Positions 12,200 to 22,649 of a stretch of 64,000 nucleotides of DNA are shown here, piece after piece. The stretch covers positions 372,001 through 436,000 of the forward strand of contig BSBK01001302.1 of the NCBI GenBank assembly GCA_027943335.1, given 5' to 3'. The notes beneath the pieces were generated by a model. It saw only the letters and a program-made list of their open reading frames with translations, did no database searches and was not told the origin of the DNA. Origin of the DNA: Chamaecyparis obtusa. Taxonomy: Eukaryota; Streptophyta; Pinopsida; Cupressales; Cupressaceae. The translations under genes and the position numbers were made by a program. Numbering within the stretch: the first letter of the stretch is position 1; every line of letters starts with the position of its first letter.

Positions 12200-13060
12200 T
12201 TGTAGATTAATCCATACTGAAAAAAGGGCTTCATACTCCTACCTTTCTTTGTATTCAGAAACCACAGAAGATCAAAAACCATACTCTACCCTAAACAATC
12301 CCAACAAAAGGTAGAGCCCCTCATATACACACCATGACTAAAGGTTCTATGCATCAAAAAAATTCCATTAACAAATACATCATCAAAATTCTAGGCTCCT
12401 CCATGCTTGTATTTTGATGAACCCATCATCCTTCCCCACATGCACTTCTTCATCAATACCTAGTACACCTACCATGTTGGAACCAAAGCCATATGAGCCT
12501 CAATTTCCCTCATCATGACGAAGGCTTTCAAGCCTTCCCAACGTAACTGTGCCTCATTCCTTCTTTACTATTTATTAAAGTGAACTGACCATCATAAAAA
12601 ATGAATTAGCACCTTCAAATGTTCCATTGGTGGGTTCTTAATACATTCTCGCACATCTATTCCAATGCCCAGTACTGCCCATTCAAGGACCGACCCCAGT
12701 CCATACAATTTTTCATTGTCAACAATAGTCTCCATCACTTTCCTGATAGTACCAACCTCCTCTCCCAATTCCAAACCTGAAGCTAACACTAGGGAGATCA
12801 CATCCATGTTATTTTTGTATTGATGCTTTGCCCTATTGAAAACCTTACCTAAAATGTCGTGAATGCTTTGGACGAGCTTCATGCCTTTGAAGATAAATAG
12901 TTGCTTCAACCTCTTCACCATCACCGGTCCAAAAAATGATGTTTGCTACTTGGTTAATAGCATTGTAAAAGTTGCCTCCATTAGCACCAATCTACTAAAG
13001 CACTTCCTCAAAGCCAAAACTGGGAAAACCCTACCACCGTTTTACAATCCACGTTGAAGG
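12200..13060 (-). pseudogene. Decayed ORF downstream of the LINE RNase H
   Basis: One 110-codon open stretch (12924-12592) lies in a longer frame readable from about 13060 to 12200 with stops. The product is unrecognised, with moderate hydrophobicity and no clear motif. It lies 3' of RNase H, where most plant L1 elements have only an untranslated region. The second LINE in this window (54243-57747) also carries a long ORF at that place, but I see no residue similarity between the two. Confidence 0.35.
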
Positions 13061-13369
13061 ACCAAAAAAAAATTCTCAATGTCATAAAAAATATTACTTT
13101 TAATCTCTCAAACAACTCAGTCCCATTACACAAGCCCCTTTGACAGGTGCATTAACAATTAACTCTTATCACCTTTGTAGTTGATGTCATTCTTCAATGG
13201 AAAATTTTCAAAATTCTTCAATTCAGACTTTGTCACACATTTGGAATGTTAAAGCCCAGTTTTAGAAATTTTCTGACTCCTTATTTTCTATCCTTCTCAC
13301 ATGGTTATGTTTAAATTATTCAAAAGTGGCCAACTCATTTATTATGGTTGTAATAAAATTTTACAAATG

Positions 13370-13675
13370 TCAAGCCTCATCTTTCCCAGTCATGATTGCA
13401 TGTATAAATATTAAAGGATCACCTTTCAAATGTATTTCCAGTATTTGTAAGTATCTTCCAAAGTTAACAACCATCAAAGTCGCTTTCACCTCCACCACAT
13501 TATTTGTCTTGTCATCTAATTTCTTTTCTCCCAATGCCAAGATATTACTATGCCAATCTTGAGCAATGAATCCTGCTCCTAACAACCCAAGATTCCCTTT
13601 AGCCATTCCATCAACATTGATCTTACACCATCCCTCTAGGGTTTTATTCCCAAACCACCTCCTTCTTTGAATCAT
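13370..13675 (-). pseudogene. LINE RNase H domain, partial
   Basis: About 101 codons with the plant L1 RNase H signature: W-C-K-I-N-V-D-G-x-A-K-G-N near the start (first catalytic Asp), a Glu in VVEVKATLMV, and an Asp in HLKGDPLIF. The domain normally runs about 130 residues. Here the last part with the final catalytic Asp is missing or out of frame. It belongs to the LINE remnant covering 12000-14460. Confidence 0.75.
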
Positions 13676-13719
13676 TAGCCAAATTCACCTAGAAAAGCCC
13701 CTTAACAGGTCTGATTTTA

Positions 13720-14450
13720 ATTCCTGGCCACATCTTCTTTACTCATTTGCCCTATGTAGTGTAAGGGACTTGCGGCTTAAAGAATTGAGAAGTTGCATCC
13801 CCAACCACCTCTTCGATCACATGTTTTATTTTGAAAAACAACCTTTCCTTGGACTCCTTTTTGTCTAATTTTGTTTGCCTATTTCTCTCCTTCCATATTT
13901 TCCATGTGACAAACTTATCCTCCATACACTGGAAAGAGTCGATTTCTTATCATCCATAGGCCAGATCTAAACCACCTTTCTTATGATATCAGAAAGGGGG
14001 TTTGCCACCCCAAATTCTTGAGTAGCATAGACCAACACTCTAAGGCAACCTCACATTGTAGGAATAAATGATCCACAATTTTCTTTGCCACTTCACACAT
14101 TACACATTTTGAGGGTCTGACAAAACCAAGCCCTTTCCTCCACTCCCACTCAAAATCTGACCTCTAATAGCTAGCCACACAATAGCTCTAGCCGTTCGTA
14201 AGCATTCCTTTCCCCAACATAAACTAGTTGGTCATTGTACTTCCCCTTCTTTAACATCTAAAAGCTGATAACCAATCTTAACTAAGTACTTACCATTCGA
14301 GGCACCAAACTAGACCACCTTATCCTCCTTATTTGTGACACTTATCTTCCTATTTTGAAAAATATCCTTCATAAGTGCCAATTGATGATTCTAAAGGCTC
14401 TCATGCTCTAACAATCTCTAACATCATTCCTCCCTAAACTGCCCCTGTCG
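13720..14450 (-). pseudogene. LINE RT zinc-binding region (zf-RVT), broken
   Basis: Minus-strand reading gives a plant L1 ORF2 C-terminal pattern: a WFGASNGKYLVKIGYQLL segment near 14330-14280, then CVMCEVAKKIVDHLFLQC at about 14105-14055 with the Cys/His spacing of the zf-RVT domain, followed by ALECWSMLLKNLGW. It is continuous toward the RNase H domain at 13675. Several stops interrupt it. The domain is thought to help template handling of the non-LTR RT. Confidence 0.65.
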
Positions 14451-14469
14451 AACTTCCATATCTTGAACT

Positions 14470-14802
14470 TTATCATAAATAAACAAATTATTGACTGTGA
14501 AATATTAGATTATCTTATAAGAACCTTTGAAAATCAATTCTTAAGAAAACTTTCAAATAGATTATTTCAAAATCTCATTTAATGATTTTTTAATAAAATT
14601 AAAAAATACCTAAAAATAAATTAAATCCTTATTAAAAATAAAAATTATTTATTTTAATTATTTATCTCAATTAATATCACAAACAAAATTTTAGTATCAT
14701 TTCTAATTTTTTTCCCTTAAATCATTTAATTTTTTTTTACAAATAAATTTAAATTATTATTATTTTTTAAAACTATGTTTCATCCCCTAATTTTAAAAAA
14801 TC
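14470..14802. other. AT-rich spacer, no gene
   Basis: Strongly A+T-rich with runs of T and A and no ORF of note. It separates the LINE remnant from the RT scrap that follows. Confidence 0.6.
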
Positions 14803-15190
14803 CCGATGGACTACTAGTGTGGTTATCCCTCTATTTAAGAGTGGGGACATTAATAATTCGTCTAACAATCACACTATTATGGTGAACCCTCTTTTCGACA
14901 AACTTTTTGGTAGCATGATAGGATGTAGAACCAACACTTGGGCAGAAAGGGAAGGTAAAGGGGCAAAAGGGCAAGTGGGTTTCAGACCTGGGCATTCTAC
15001 TATTGATCATTGCGTCACTCGTAGGCATTTGATAGAGAAAATATGGGACAATCGGGTGGGAGAAGCTTATTGTTGTTTTATGGACTTCAATAAAGCCTTT
15101 GATACAGTACCTAGAGACAAGCTATAGAACAAAATGGAATAACTAGGCATTCCAAATGTGTATAGAGTAGCAGTACATAGACTTTATGAG
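14803..15190 (+). pseudogene. Non-LTR reverse transcriptase fragment
   Basis: The reading WTTSVVIPLFKSGD... at about 14810-14850, then KGQVGFRPGHSTIDH (about 14965-15010) and CFMDFNKAFDTVPRDKL (about 15075-15125), are motifs 1-3 of a LINE-type RT, with the first catalytic Asp in MDFNKAFD. A stop follows at 15125-15127, then LGIPNVYRVAVHRLYE, which continues the domain. The YxDD motif and thumb are absent. The piece differs from the L1 fragments nearby and may be another clade (RTE-like by impression). It runs directly into unrelated integrase sequence near 15195. Confidence 0.7.
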
Positions 15191-15204
15191 AATCACCTGG
15201 TTGC

Positions 15205-15460
15205 ATACCAGAATCAACTCAAAAGGAGTTATAACAAGAAATTCCATCCTAGATAGTTCCAGGTTGGTGACATAGTCCTCAAAGAAAATCAGAAGGTCCA
15301 AGAAAATAGAGAAAAGAAAGGCAAGTTTGAGCCTACTTGGTTGGGGCCCTATGTTGTCACAACATGCTTCAGCTCTGGAGCTTATCAGTTATCTACACCA
15401 GAAGGTGAGCCTTTGAATGATCCCATCAACATCATACATCTAAAGAGGTTCTATGCCTGA
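15205..15460 (+). pseudogene. C-terminus of a Tat/Ogre-like integrase
   Basis: About 85 codons with one stop (15253-15255) read as the end of a Ty3/gypsy integrase of Tat/Ogre type: AYQNQLKRSYNKKFHPR, then QVGDIVLKENQKVQENREKK, W-L-G-P-Y-V-V, and the ending INIIHLKRFYA at 15427-15460. This non-chromodomain tail is typical of the lineage. The catalytic core is missing because the left side joins a non-LTR RT fragment. It fits as the 3' end of pol before the 3' region and LTR at 17034. Confidence 0.7.
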
Positions 15461-17016
15461 ACCAGATCCTACATATTTAGAAAATTCATAAAAATTGGAA
15501 AAAATAAGAAAAAAAAGAAAAAAGAAAATAATCGTCCAATGGTGAAAACTTGGCAATTCAAGTGCCTTGGACAAGTATGTTGGTGAAAACCTGGCAAACA
15601 GGTGCCATACATAGTGGACCAAGTCATTATCTATCAAACTCCCATCCCCCCATCCCAACATCTTAGTCCTTTTTCTACCATCCCCATCCCCATCCACCAT
15701 CCCCCAGCATTCCTCTTTTTCATAATCCTCAAGAAAATCCGCAATCCATACCCTACACATATCTTGTACCATATCTTGCACATATCTTGTACCATATCTT
15801 GCACATGTCCTGTATATCTTGTATATCCTATATAGCGTACTCCTTGTACCATATCCTGTATAGCGAGATCTTCCTATCCCCAATCCTGAGTGTCTGTACA
15901 TATCCATTGTATATCATTTCCTGTCTATTGTACATATCCTCGCATCTTGTTGTACATATCCTTGTCAGTCCTGCAACAATGTTTGATCATAAATCTTGTC
16001 CTACCCAGCCTTATACTTCAACAATATCAATTGTCGACTATCCTTGATCATCATGACTATCTTTAAACTACATCATTTGTCAGTAAACAACAACACTCAT
16101 TCTCTCATCAATCAATGGGTCCTTGAGGATGTATCCTTCCTCCTATCAGACCTCATCTTCCACCCATCACACCAGGTCTGTGTCGATACATCCTTCCACA
16201 CGTTCAAACCATTCTTCCAACCATCAATCAAATCAGTCACATCAAATCTCTCTCCTTGGCAAAGGATGTCTTTTTGGAGTTGTCATTTTGATCTTGGATT
16301 TTATCCTTTGGATCTTGATTAATCTTTTATGGCTTCTCATTGTTTCTCTACTCAAAGTCACCGCGATCCTTTATATCATGGTGCGCTGTGAATGAGGACA
16401 ATCTAGGGCGAGGTCTTTTGATCTTTTGTTTCTGCCTGTGAGTCAGTCAGATGTGGCCCTTGCATGGTTCACATGTGATCTTCTGGGTTACATGGTGCAC
16501 TTGGGAAATGTCATTTGTTTTTGGTTTCTCCATCGTCATTTTCCCCATGCCTCCTCTTGGGATCATGTGTGATGTTGGGGCAACCCTGTGTGTCTTTTTT
16601 GCGTCAGTCCTATGCAACGCTGGTGACAAGGCCTCATGATCCCAGTATCCTTGGCAAGTCTCTAGCATTTCTATATTAAACTAGGTTGTGCTCTCCACAT
16701 TTGCACTTGGAGCTTCCCCAAATCCCTTGCATCTTGCATCATATAGATTAATCTTGCATCTTGCATCTTTTCATCTAGATGCATTCTGCATTTTGCATTC
16801 CATCTCATCTTGCATTCACCCATCTTTGCTCTTGGAAGCTTGGTTATTTATCCTCCCTTCTTCCTTTCTTCTTTCTCTTTGTTTTCTTTCAAGAAAATTC
16901 CACAACGTTTACTCCTTGCATTATTTTCTCGAGGGGGCACAACCCCTTAGTCCTCCAAATTCTAGCTTGGGGCATCTTATTTTCTTGTCTTTGACACCAT
17001 GCCACTTGCGGCATAG
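15461..17016 (+). other. Tat 3' non-coding region, with minisatellite
   Basis: About 1.55 kb between the integrase end and the polypurine tract, without a credible gene. It is C/T-rich on the plus strand. At 15755-15960 it contains a decayed short tandem built on CATATCTTGTAC / CATATCTTGCA with a spacing near 19-20 bp. A second cluster of TTGCATCTTGCAT-like words is at 16728-16815. ORFs of 70-150 codons on both strands overlap the repeats and look like chance. Confidence 0.5.
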
Positions 17017-17235
17017 CATCAAAGAGGGGCAAAATGTAGACACCTAAAAATCCTTTAGAAAATAAAGTATTTTTATTTTCTAAAAAACCCTGATGACATC
17101 ATCATTTATTAATTAATTAATTAATTTATTTATTTATTTATTTATATGTCATTAAATCCCTTTATCTTAATTAAAAATATTTAATTAAGAAATCCCTTCC
17201 AAAAATGTTTAAATCTTATTTAAACACCCTTTCCC

Positions 17236-17607
17236 TATTTATTAATTATTTAATTAATAAATTGACCAAAAAACCCAAAAATAAATAATTTATTTATTTT
17301 TTCCAAAAAACCTTAGAAATATCTTAGAGATCATTAACCTCTTCTAGAAATTTCTAATCTCACTTTAAATTTAATTAAAGGGTTATTCCACCATTTCCTA
17401 AGCCTAATCCTAACTCAAAAATATTTATTAATTATTTAATTAATAAATTGACCAAAAAAACCAAAAAATAAATATTTTATTTATTTTTTCCCAAAACCTT
17501 AGAAATATCCTAAAGATCCTAAACCTCTTCTAGAATCTTCTAATCCCTCTTTAATATTGATTAAAGGCTAATCCCATCATTTCCTAACCCTAATCCCAAC
17601 TCAAAAA
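17236..17607 (+). repeat. 186-bp tandem duplication inside the LTR
   Basis: Two copies in direct orientation, beginning TATTTATTAATTATTTAATT at 17236 and 17422. Both contain AATTGACCAAAAAA, then CCTTAGAAATATC and CCTCTTCTAGAA. A third partial start appears near 17605. The copies differ by scattered substitutions and small indels. Confidence 0.8.
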
Positions 17608-17730
17608 TATTTAATTAAGATTAAATATTAAATCCTCATGTTTATTAAATTTATTTTAATAAATATCCTCAAAAAACCTAAAACCTTTTGAAATAAATAA
17701 ACCTTTATCTATTTCCTAGAATCCTAGAAA

Positions 17731-17826
17731 GTCCTAGACTCTTCTAGAAAGTCTCCATCCTCATCCAAAAGCCTAGACTCTTCTAGAAAGTCTTTATCCT
17801 CATCCAAAAGCTTAGACTCTTCTAGA
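17731..17826 (+). repeat. 39-bp tandem, three copies
   Basis: C(C/T)TAGACTCTTCTAGAA recurs at 17733, 17772 and 17811, with TCATCCAAAAG between copies. CTCTTCTAGAAG contains the TTCTAGAA palindrome. Confidence 0.8.
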
Positions 17827-18369
17827 AGAAGTCAATCCTTATCTTTGACCCAAACTCAACCCCTAACCTTACCCCAAACTCTGACTCATCATCCTAACCC
17901 AAGCCCTTCCCAAATCATATAAATACTCCTCCTTCCAAGAGCAAATTATTAATTTAGCTCTCATCATTTATGCATTGTTATCATGAGCATTTTTAGCTAG
18001 ATCATCTTAGCATACATCTTAATTGTTAGATTTCTTCATGTTTTTCATGTTTTCTAACACATCTTAGAATAGCTTAATGGATTAATCTTAGTTCATATCT
18101 CAAACTTTTCTTAGCATTTATGCATCATATCCATCATCCTTAGTATGCATTAGAAGCAAGCTCCAAATGCTTTGAGAGCACACCCACATCCCTCTAATTG
18201 AAGCAAATCAAACATTTTCTCTATAGCACTTGTTTTAGCAAAAGTCTTGAGGTGGCTTAGTTTATATTTGTTTATCTTTTGAACTGATAAATGCTAGTTT
18301 AGTCTAATGTTTGAATGTTTCAGCCTTTCAAAATAGATAACAGGTTCAAAATCATAATCTACAGTATGA

Positions 18370-19221
18370 ACCTGGAGCTAACCCACACCTACGCACAACC
18401 AAATCCTCTACCTGTGGGTCAAAAGAGAAATAATGAGCACTCCTCACTGTGTAGTGACGGTAAAAATCTCTAATCTTCATTAGAGGCTCATCACTATTAG
18501 TTCGAGAACCAAGAAATGGCTCCAATCTCTAACTCCGAACATCTGGCTAGGAGGAATCCCAGGTAACTCTCTCAGTAAACCCAACCACAAAATCACTGTG
18601 AGGGAGCATTGTAGTCAGGGTGCCTACAATCTCTCTCACCATATGCCGAATCGCGTCAGAACCCCAGATGAGAACACCCTCAAAGACTCTGAATGGTCCC
18701 TCCTGAAATTTCAGACTCTCAAGAAGGTACTCCATAAATGACTCGATGCAATAGAAGTTATATGAAGAAGCATCAACATTCTCCCCTATAATCCATAGTT
18801 GATCCCTCTGAAACTATCACTATCATCTATATGAGATGAAGTAATAGATTTGCCTCCAGCAGAGGGAAACAAATCACCATGAAAGATCATCTCCAAATCA
18901 GATGATACCCTGTCCATGTCCTGTGAAGAAGATGGAGTCATGAGTTGGCACACAATTCACTGATGAATCCAGTACCACTACATCAGGACTCTCAATAACC
19001 TGCTCTGTATCATCTATCATCGTGCTAACCACTAGAGGACCTAATACAACAAGAGGCTCTCCTCTTTCCTCCACATATGTACTCATCTCATTTGCAACTA
19101 CTGAACCTGTACCGCAAATAGATTTAATTGCATCACAATCACATTCATCACCACAATCCATGGACATCAACTCACCACTAACCACCACTAGATTTTGATT
19201 TTGAGTGAAAGTTTCATCCAT
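18370..19221 (-). pseudogene. Unrecognised minus-strand pseudogene
   Basis: The open stretches 19221-18898 and 18735-18547 share one frame, and that frame stays protein-like to about 18370 with a few stops. It gives about 280 codons from the ATG at 19221. The N-terminal third is acidic and Val/Asp-rich. The C-terminal part contains MEYLLESLKFQEGPF, a GSDAIRHMVREI helix-like stretch, and a VRSAHYFSFDP / GLAPGSYCRL end. No known domain is recognised. It could be an unrelated transposon ORF inserted between two Tat remnants, or a captured gene piece. Confidence 0.4.
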
Positions 19222-19273
19222 TATTAATTAAATTAAAAATCCAAATTTTAATTTCTTTATACAAATGGTCTTT

Positions 19274-19462
19274 TCAATGCATTTTGGCTCGTGTATAGCA
19301 CAATACACCTATTAATGAAACCCCCCTTCTTTATATGGCAAACCCCACAAAGACAATGGCATCAGTGCATTTTGGCTCCTGTGTAGCCAATTCGACATAG
19401 CACATTACACCTATTTTATAAACCCCGCTCCTTTATATGGTGGACCCCACAAAGACAATCTC
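19274..19462 (+). repeat. Direct duplication of about 90 bp
   Basis: GTGCATTTTGGCTC..., TAGCACA(A/T)TACACCTATT, CTTTATATGG and ACCCCACAAAGACAAT occur twice (from about 19278 and 19363). The second copy has a small insertion. No gene is seen in 19222-19572. Confidence 0.7.
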
Positions 19463-19572
19463 ATAACTTTTGGGTTGGGTTGTGTTCAATTTTTTTTGGC
19501 ACAAATTGTACAGTACATTAATTTAGGAGGGGTTTGTAAATTTGATCAATTTTTATAAATGTTGGAGGAACT

Positions 19573-19623
19573 GCTATCTCTAGAGAAGCCTATTTCACAT
19601 AGATAGGCTTCTCTAGAGATAGC
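19573..19623. repeat. Perfect 21-bp inverted repeat (hairpin)
   Basis: The left arm 19573-19593 (GCTATCTCTAGAGAAGCCTAT) is the exact reverse complement of 19603-19623, with a 9-nt loop. It ends 19 bp before the ATG of the following gag. All the surrounding sequence is decayed, so a perfect stem stands out. Confidence 0.9.
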
Positions 19624-19642
19624 ACCAAAAAACTCACTTATT

Positions 19643-22453
19643 ATGTCTTCCATTCCTACTGCCTCTTACACTTTTCCCAGTGTGTCCAATGTTTCCATGC
19701 CTCCTATTTCCTCTAATGATTCCACAATCATTAGTTTGGCTCAAACCATGTCTTCTTTTCAACAACAACTTGCTTCATTAACTCAATACAAGTTCAATGT
19801 ACCTACATTTGATATGGGTAGTCCTTTTTCTTTAGACATCATTCGTACTTCTGTCCCTCAACAAGCCGATATGCCTCATCTTGAGAATTACAATGGTAAG
19901 GGAGATCTCGTCACTTATGTTAAAATATTTCAAATCCTTTGTAGTGATTTTGCTCATGACCATAGGATTTTAGCTAAACTGTTTGCCTGAACCTTTCATG
20001 ATAAGGCTTTGCATTGGTATTGTTCCTTGCCTCCTTATTTTGTGGATTCTTTTCAAAAACTTTCTAATGCCTTTATCCAACAGTTTCAAAATAACATTGG
20101 TCTGCAAGTGTCCTTAACTAATTTGATGCATTGTAAACAAGGTGCTAAAGAAAGAGTGACTGAATTTATTGGTAGATTTAAACATTTGTATGCTCAGATT
20201 TCTTATTGTTGGAAATGTTGCATCGGTGCTTAAGGTTTTGTCATTGATGTCAACATATGTGCTGCAGAGTTGTAGATCAGCAGTTTAGGCTACTTACAGA
20301 AGACAGTATGTGCTCAGCGAGATGCCTCTCACCAAGAGGTCTTCAACATATGTTCCAGGGTGTGTCTACTGTATTCACCTATGCTCACCACATGTAATGA
20401 CTTCATTTGGTGAAGTAATGTGAGATCTGATGATGACTGGTCAGGAGTACCAGAAAGCAGAGAAACCCAAGAGCGGGTTGTAGTGTAGAGATCATATCTT
20501 GATTGCGTCAATAGATTAGATCATGCATCCTTGCAGGAGCATTGAAGACACTTAGTAGAAAACTCAGTATGACCGTAGTATGTTCATGTGTTGGCTGATG
20601 CCTTGGAGGACACATTTGGTAGTATGCAAACACATGAGAAGCTGACCTGATGATGTAGCATGTTGATCATATTTATTTGATCAAGTATACTTTGGAGCCA
20701 ACCTCGAAGAGATTATAATCATTATTTTGTAATTAAGGACGACATGTGTAAGGTCACCTTAGTTTATGTAATTGTTTATTATTGTAATATGGTCCTTAGT
20801 GGCCGACTTGTATAAGGTTAATCAATGTAACTTGTATAAAGGAAAGATTGTTTTCTTTGGGATAAAAAGTGTGTGACGAAGATGAAAGAGGAATGCGAGC
20901 TAAGTGCTCATAGTTAGAGGAATGTGCATTGAGGCACAGTGACTTCATTTGTGAAGAGAAGATATTGTATTTCACTAGCAGGGCTATTGTACACCCTTAA
21001 CTAGGTTTTGTATGCTCCTAACAGGGTAAGTTCTTAATAGGGCTAAAATGAGTACTCCTAACAAGGTCGGGACTCCTAATAGGGTCAGTCTCTTAATAGG
21101 GACTCCTACCTATTGTATTAATCAACTCCTAATAGCTAACAGGGTATCATTCATAGAGTGCATATTATCTTGTGGGTATCACTCCCACCGGGGTTTTCCC
21201 TTAACAGGGTTTCCTCATGAACAAATGTTGGTGTTCATGTGTTGATGTGTTTTATCTAATAATTCATTGGACTAAAGAAATTAATTTTGATATTAACCTG
21301 ATTCACCCCCCCTCTCAGTTCATTAAGACATTATTATTCCAACACTTATCCTATGCCTGATATTGATATTCAACATATGTTTATTTCAAATTTGCAAAAA
21401 GATATTAGAGATAAGATTCTACTTGCTGAATTTACCTCTTTCCAAAAAAAATTTGTACAATGATTCATCATTATCAGTTACAAGTGAGTCAATTTGAGAG
21501 CACCACTCCAATGGCTCCTGTTCCCATTGATAAGAGTGATGTCGCACCAAATCCCAACAAATTTTAGAAGACCAACAATTATGTCAAGATAAACAAGCAA
21601 GCAAATGTGGTAGATGATTAAGTAGATGTGGCATCCAAGAGTGCCGCTTCTTCTTCCTCCGCTTTTTGCCTTAATCGTGTGTTTACTCCTCTTTCTAAAT
21701 CTTTACATTCTATTATGGATAAAATGTTGAATGCTAAGATGATTACTTTTCCTCTTATTAGACCTCTTCTTCCTACTATGATGGCATCAAAGTACTTTGA
21801 TCTTAAAGTCATTTGTCAATACCATCATCAAGATGGCCATGATATGAGAAGTGTTTTTCCTTAAAAAATAAGATTCAAGACTTGATTGATTCCAATGCTT
21901 TATATGTTGATAGATGGATGACCTTACCCATGTTGTTAATCATGTGGAGCATGTTGTTTCACCTCAACCTCAACCCATTCCATCTCAGACTCAACCTACT
22001 CCACCTCAACCTAAACCTTAACTTCAGCCGAAACCTCAACCTAAACCTCGACCTCAACCAAAGCCTCAACCTAAACCTCAAAAGCATACTAAGAATAAAA
22101 GACCTAGAGACCTCATGATTCCCTTTGATGATTCAGAAATTATTAAGGCTCTTGATGGTCCACTCTATATTGCCGCTAGGATTGCTAAGGTTCCTACGCG
22201 TGGGTATCTTGTTGATCCTACTTCCTTATTCAATGCCATTACTGAAGAGAAATTATTCTTGAAGAACTTGCAGCATGATTTTTATGATGTAACTAATGCA
22301 TGGATTCAAACTCGTAATGGGTTTCTTTATCCACCTTATGGTTCTATTAACTTGACCGTTGAGCTCTGTGGTAAAGTTGTAAATACTACTTTCTTGAAGT
22401 TAACTTTAGATCCAACTTCAGAGATGATTGATTTAAGATACAATCTAAAATAG
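19643..22453 (+). pseudogene. gag: Tat/Ogre-like gag, split by a solo LTR
   Basis: The gag reads from ATG 19643 to 20206 and resumes after the solo LTR at about 21350. Capsid-like motifs include MPHLENYNGKGD (about 19872), DKALHWYCSLPP (about 20000-20035), FIQQFQNNIG and KERVTEFIGRFKHLYAQIS, which fit the retrotrans_gag family. The C-terminal part has a Cys/His motif CQYHHQDGHD (about 21812-21841) in which a later expected Cys is lost, then a Pro/Gln/Lys repeat (QPKPQPKP type, about 21965-22085) and a clean 112-codon piece at 22115-22453. Stops at 19988, about 21568 and elsewhere, plus the LTR, make it dead. No protease or RT is found after it, so this may be a gag-only relict. Confidence 0.65.
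20207..21344 (+). mobile_element. Solo LTR, 1138 bp, with 5-bp target duplication
   Basis: It starts TGTTGGAA and ends TTCCAACA, a perfect inverted terminus, and is flanked by CTTAT on both sides (20202-20206 and 21345-21349). The gag reading is interrupted at the left copy and continues after the right copy. It has a TATA box near 20830 (TTGTATAAAGG). The 3' third carries repeated CTAACAGGGT / CTAATAGGGT words and ends ATTCACCCCCCCTCTCAGT, as does the LTR at 23846-25013, so the two are related families. Confidence 0.9.
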
Positions 22454-22649
22454 ATACAATCTATTTTTTATTTAATCAGGGGTTGTTTACTTTCTTGAAG
22501 TTAACTAGATGATTGATTTATGCAATTAGATACAAGTCACTTTGGTCAGTTATTACAGATTACTAATATAGATTTGAAATGTATTACAAATGAAAATTTT
22601 GAAGACACTGATTCAGCCCTCCCCTCTCAGTATCTATCTCTCCTAATTC

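Larger units (their letters stand above)
12000..14460 (-). mobile_element. 3' part of an L1-type LINE, decayed
   Basis: On the minus strand, from right to left: RT C-terminal/zinc region (about 14450-13720), RNase H (13675-13370), then a further decayed ORF (about 13060-12200). Endonuclease and catalytic RT are absent, so the element is 5'-truncated, as is common for LINEs. Its left (3') end lies near 11915-12000, where AATTGCATAAAAAGTCA is duplicated; no clear poly(A) tail or target duplication was found. Confidence 0.6.
17017..18250 (+). repeat. Polypurine tract and 3' LTR of a Tat-like element
   Basis: AAAGAGGGGCAAAATGTAGACACC at 17020-17043 contains the polypurine tract and the TGTAGACACC LTR start (17034) that I associate with Tat/Ogre elements. 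The LTR is very AT-rich and has a TATA box near 17920 (CATATAAATAC). It contains a 186-bp direct duplication (from 17236 and 17422) and a 39-bp unit in three copies (17733, 17772, 17811). The right end is not defined; 18250 is approximate. Confidence 0.55.

Noticed and set aside
15440..15907. 155-codon minus-strand ORF and overlapping plus-strand ORFs
   Set aside because: They are Tyr/Arg/Gly- or Ile/Pro/Tyr-rich translations of the CATATCTTGTAC minisatellite; low complexity, no domain.
16447..17047. Overlapping 60-119 codon ORFs on both strands
   Set aside because: Short, mutually overlapping, Cys/Phe/Leu-rich C/T-strand translations in the Tat 3' non-coding region.
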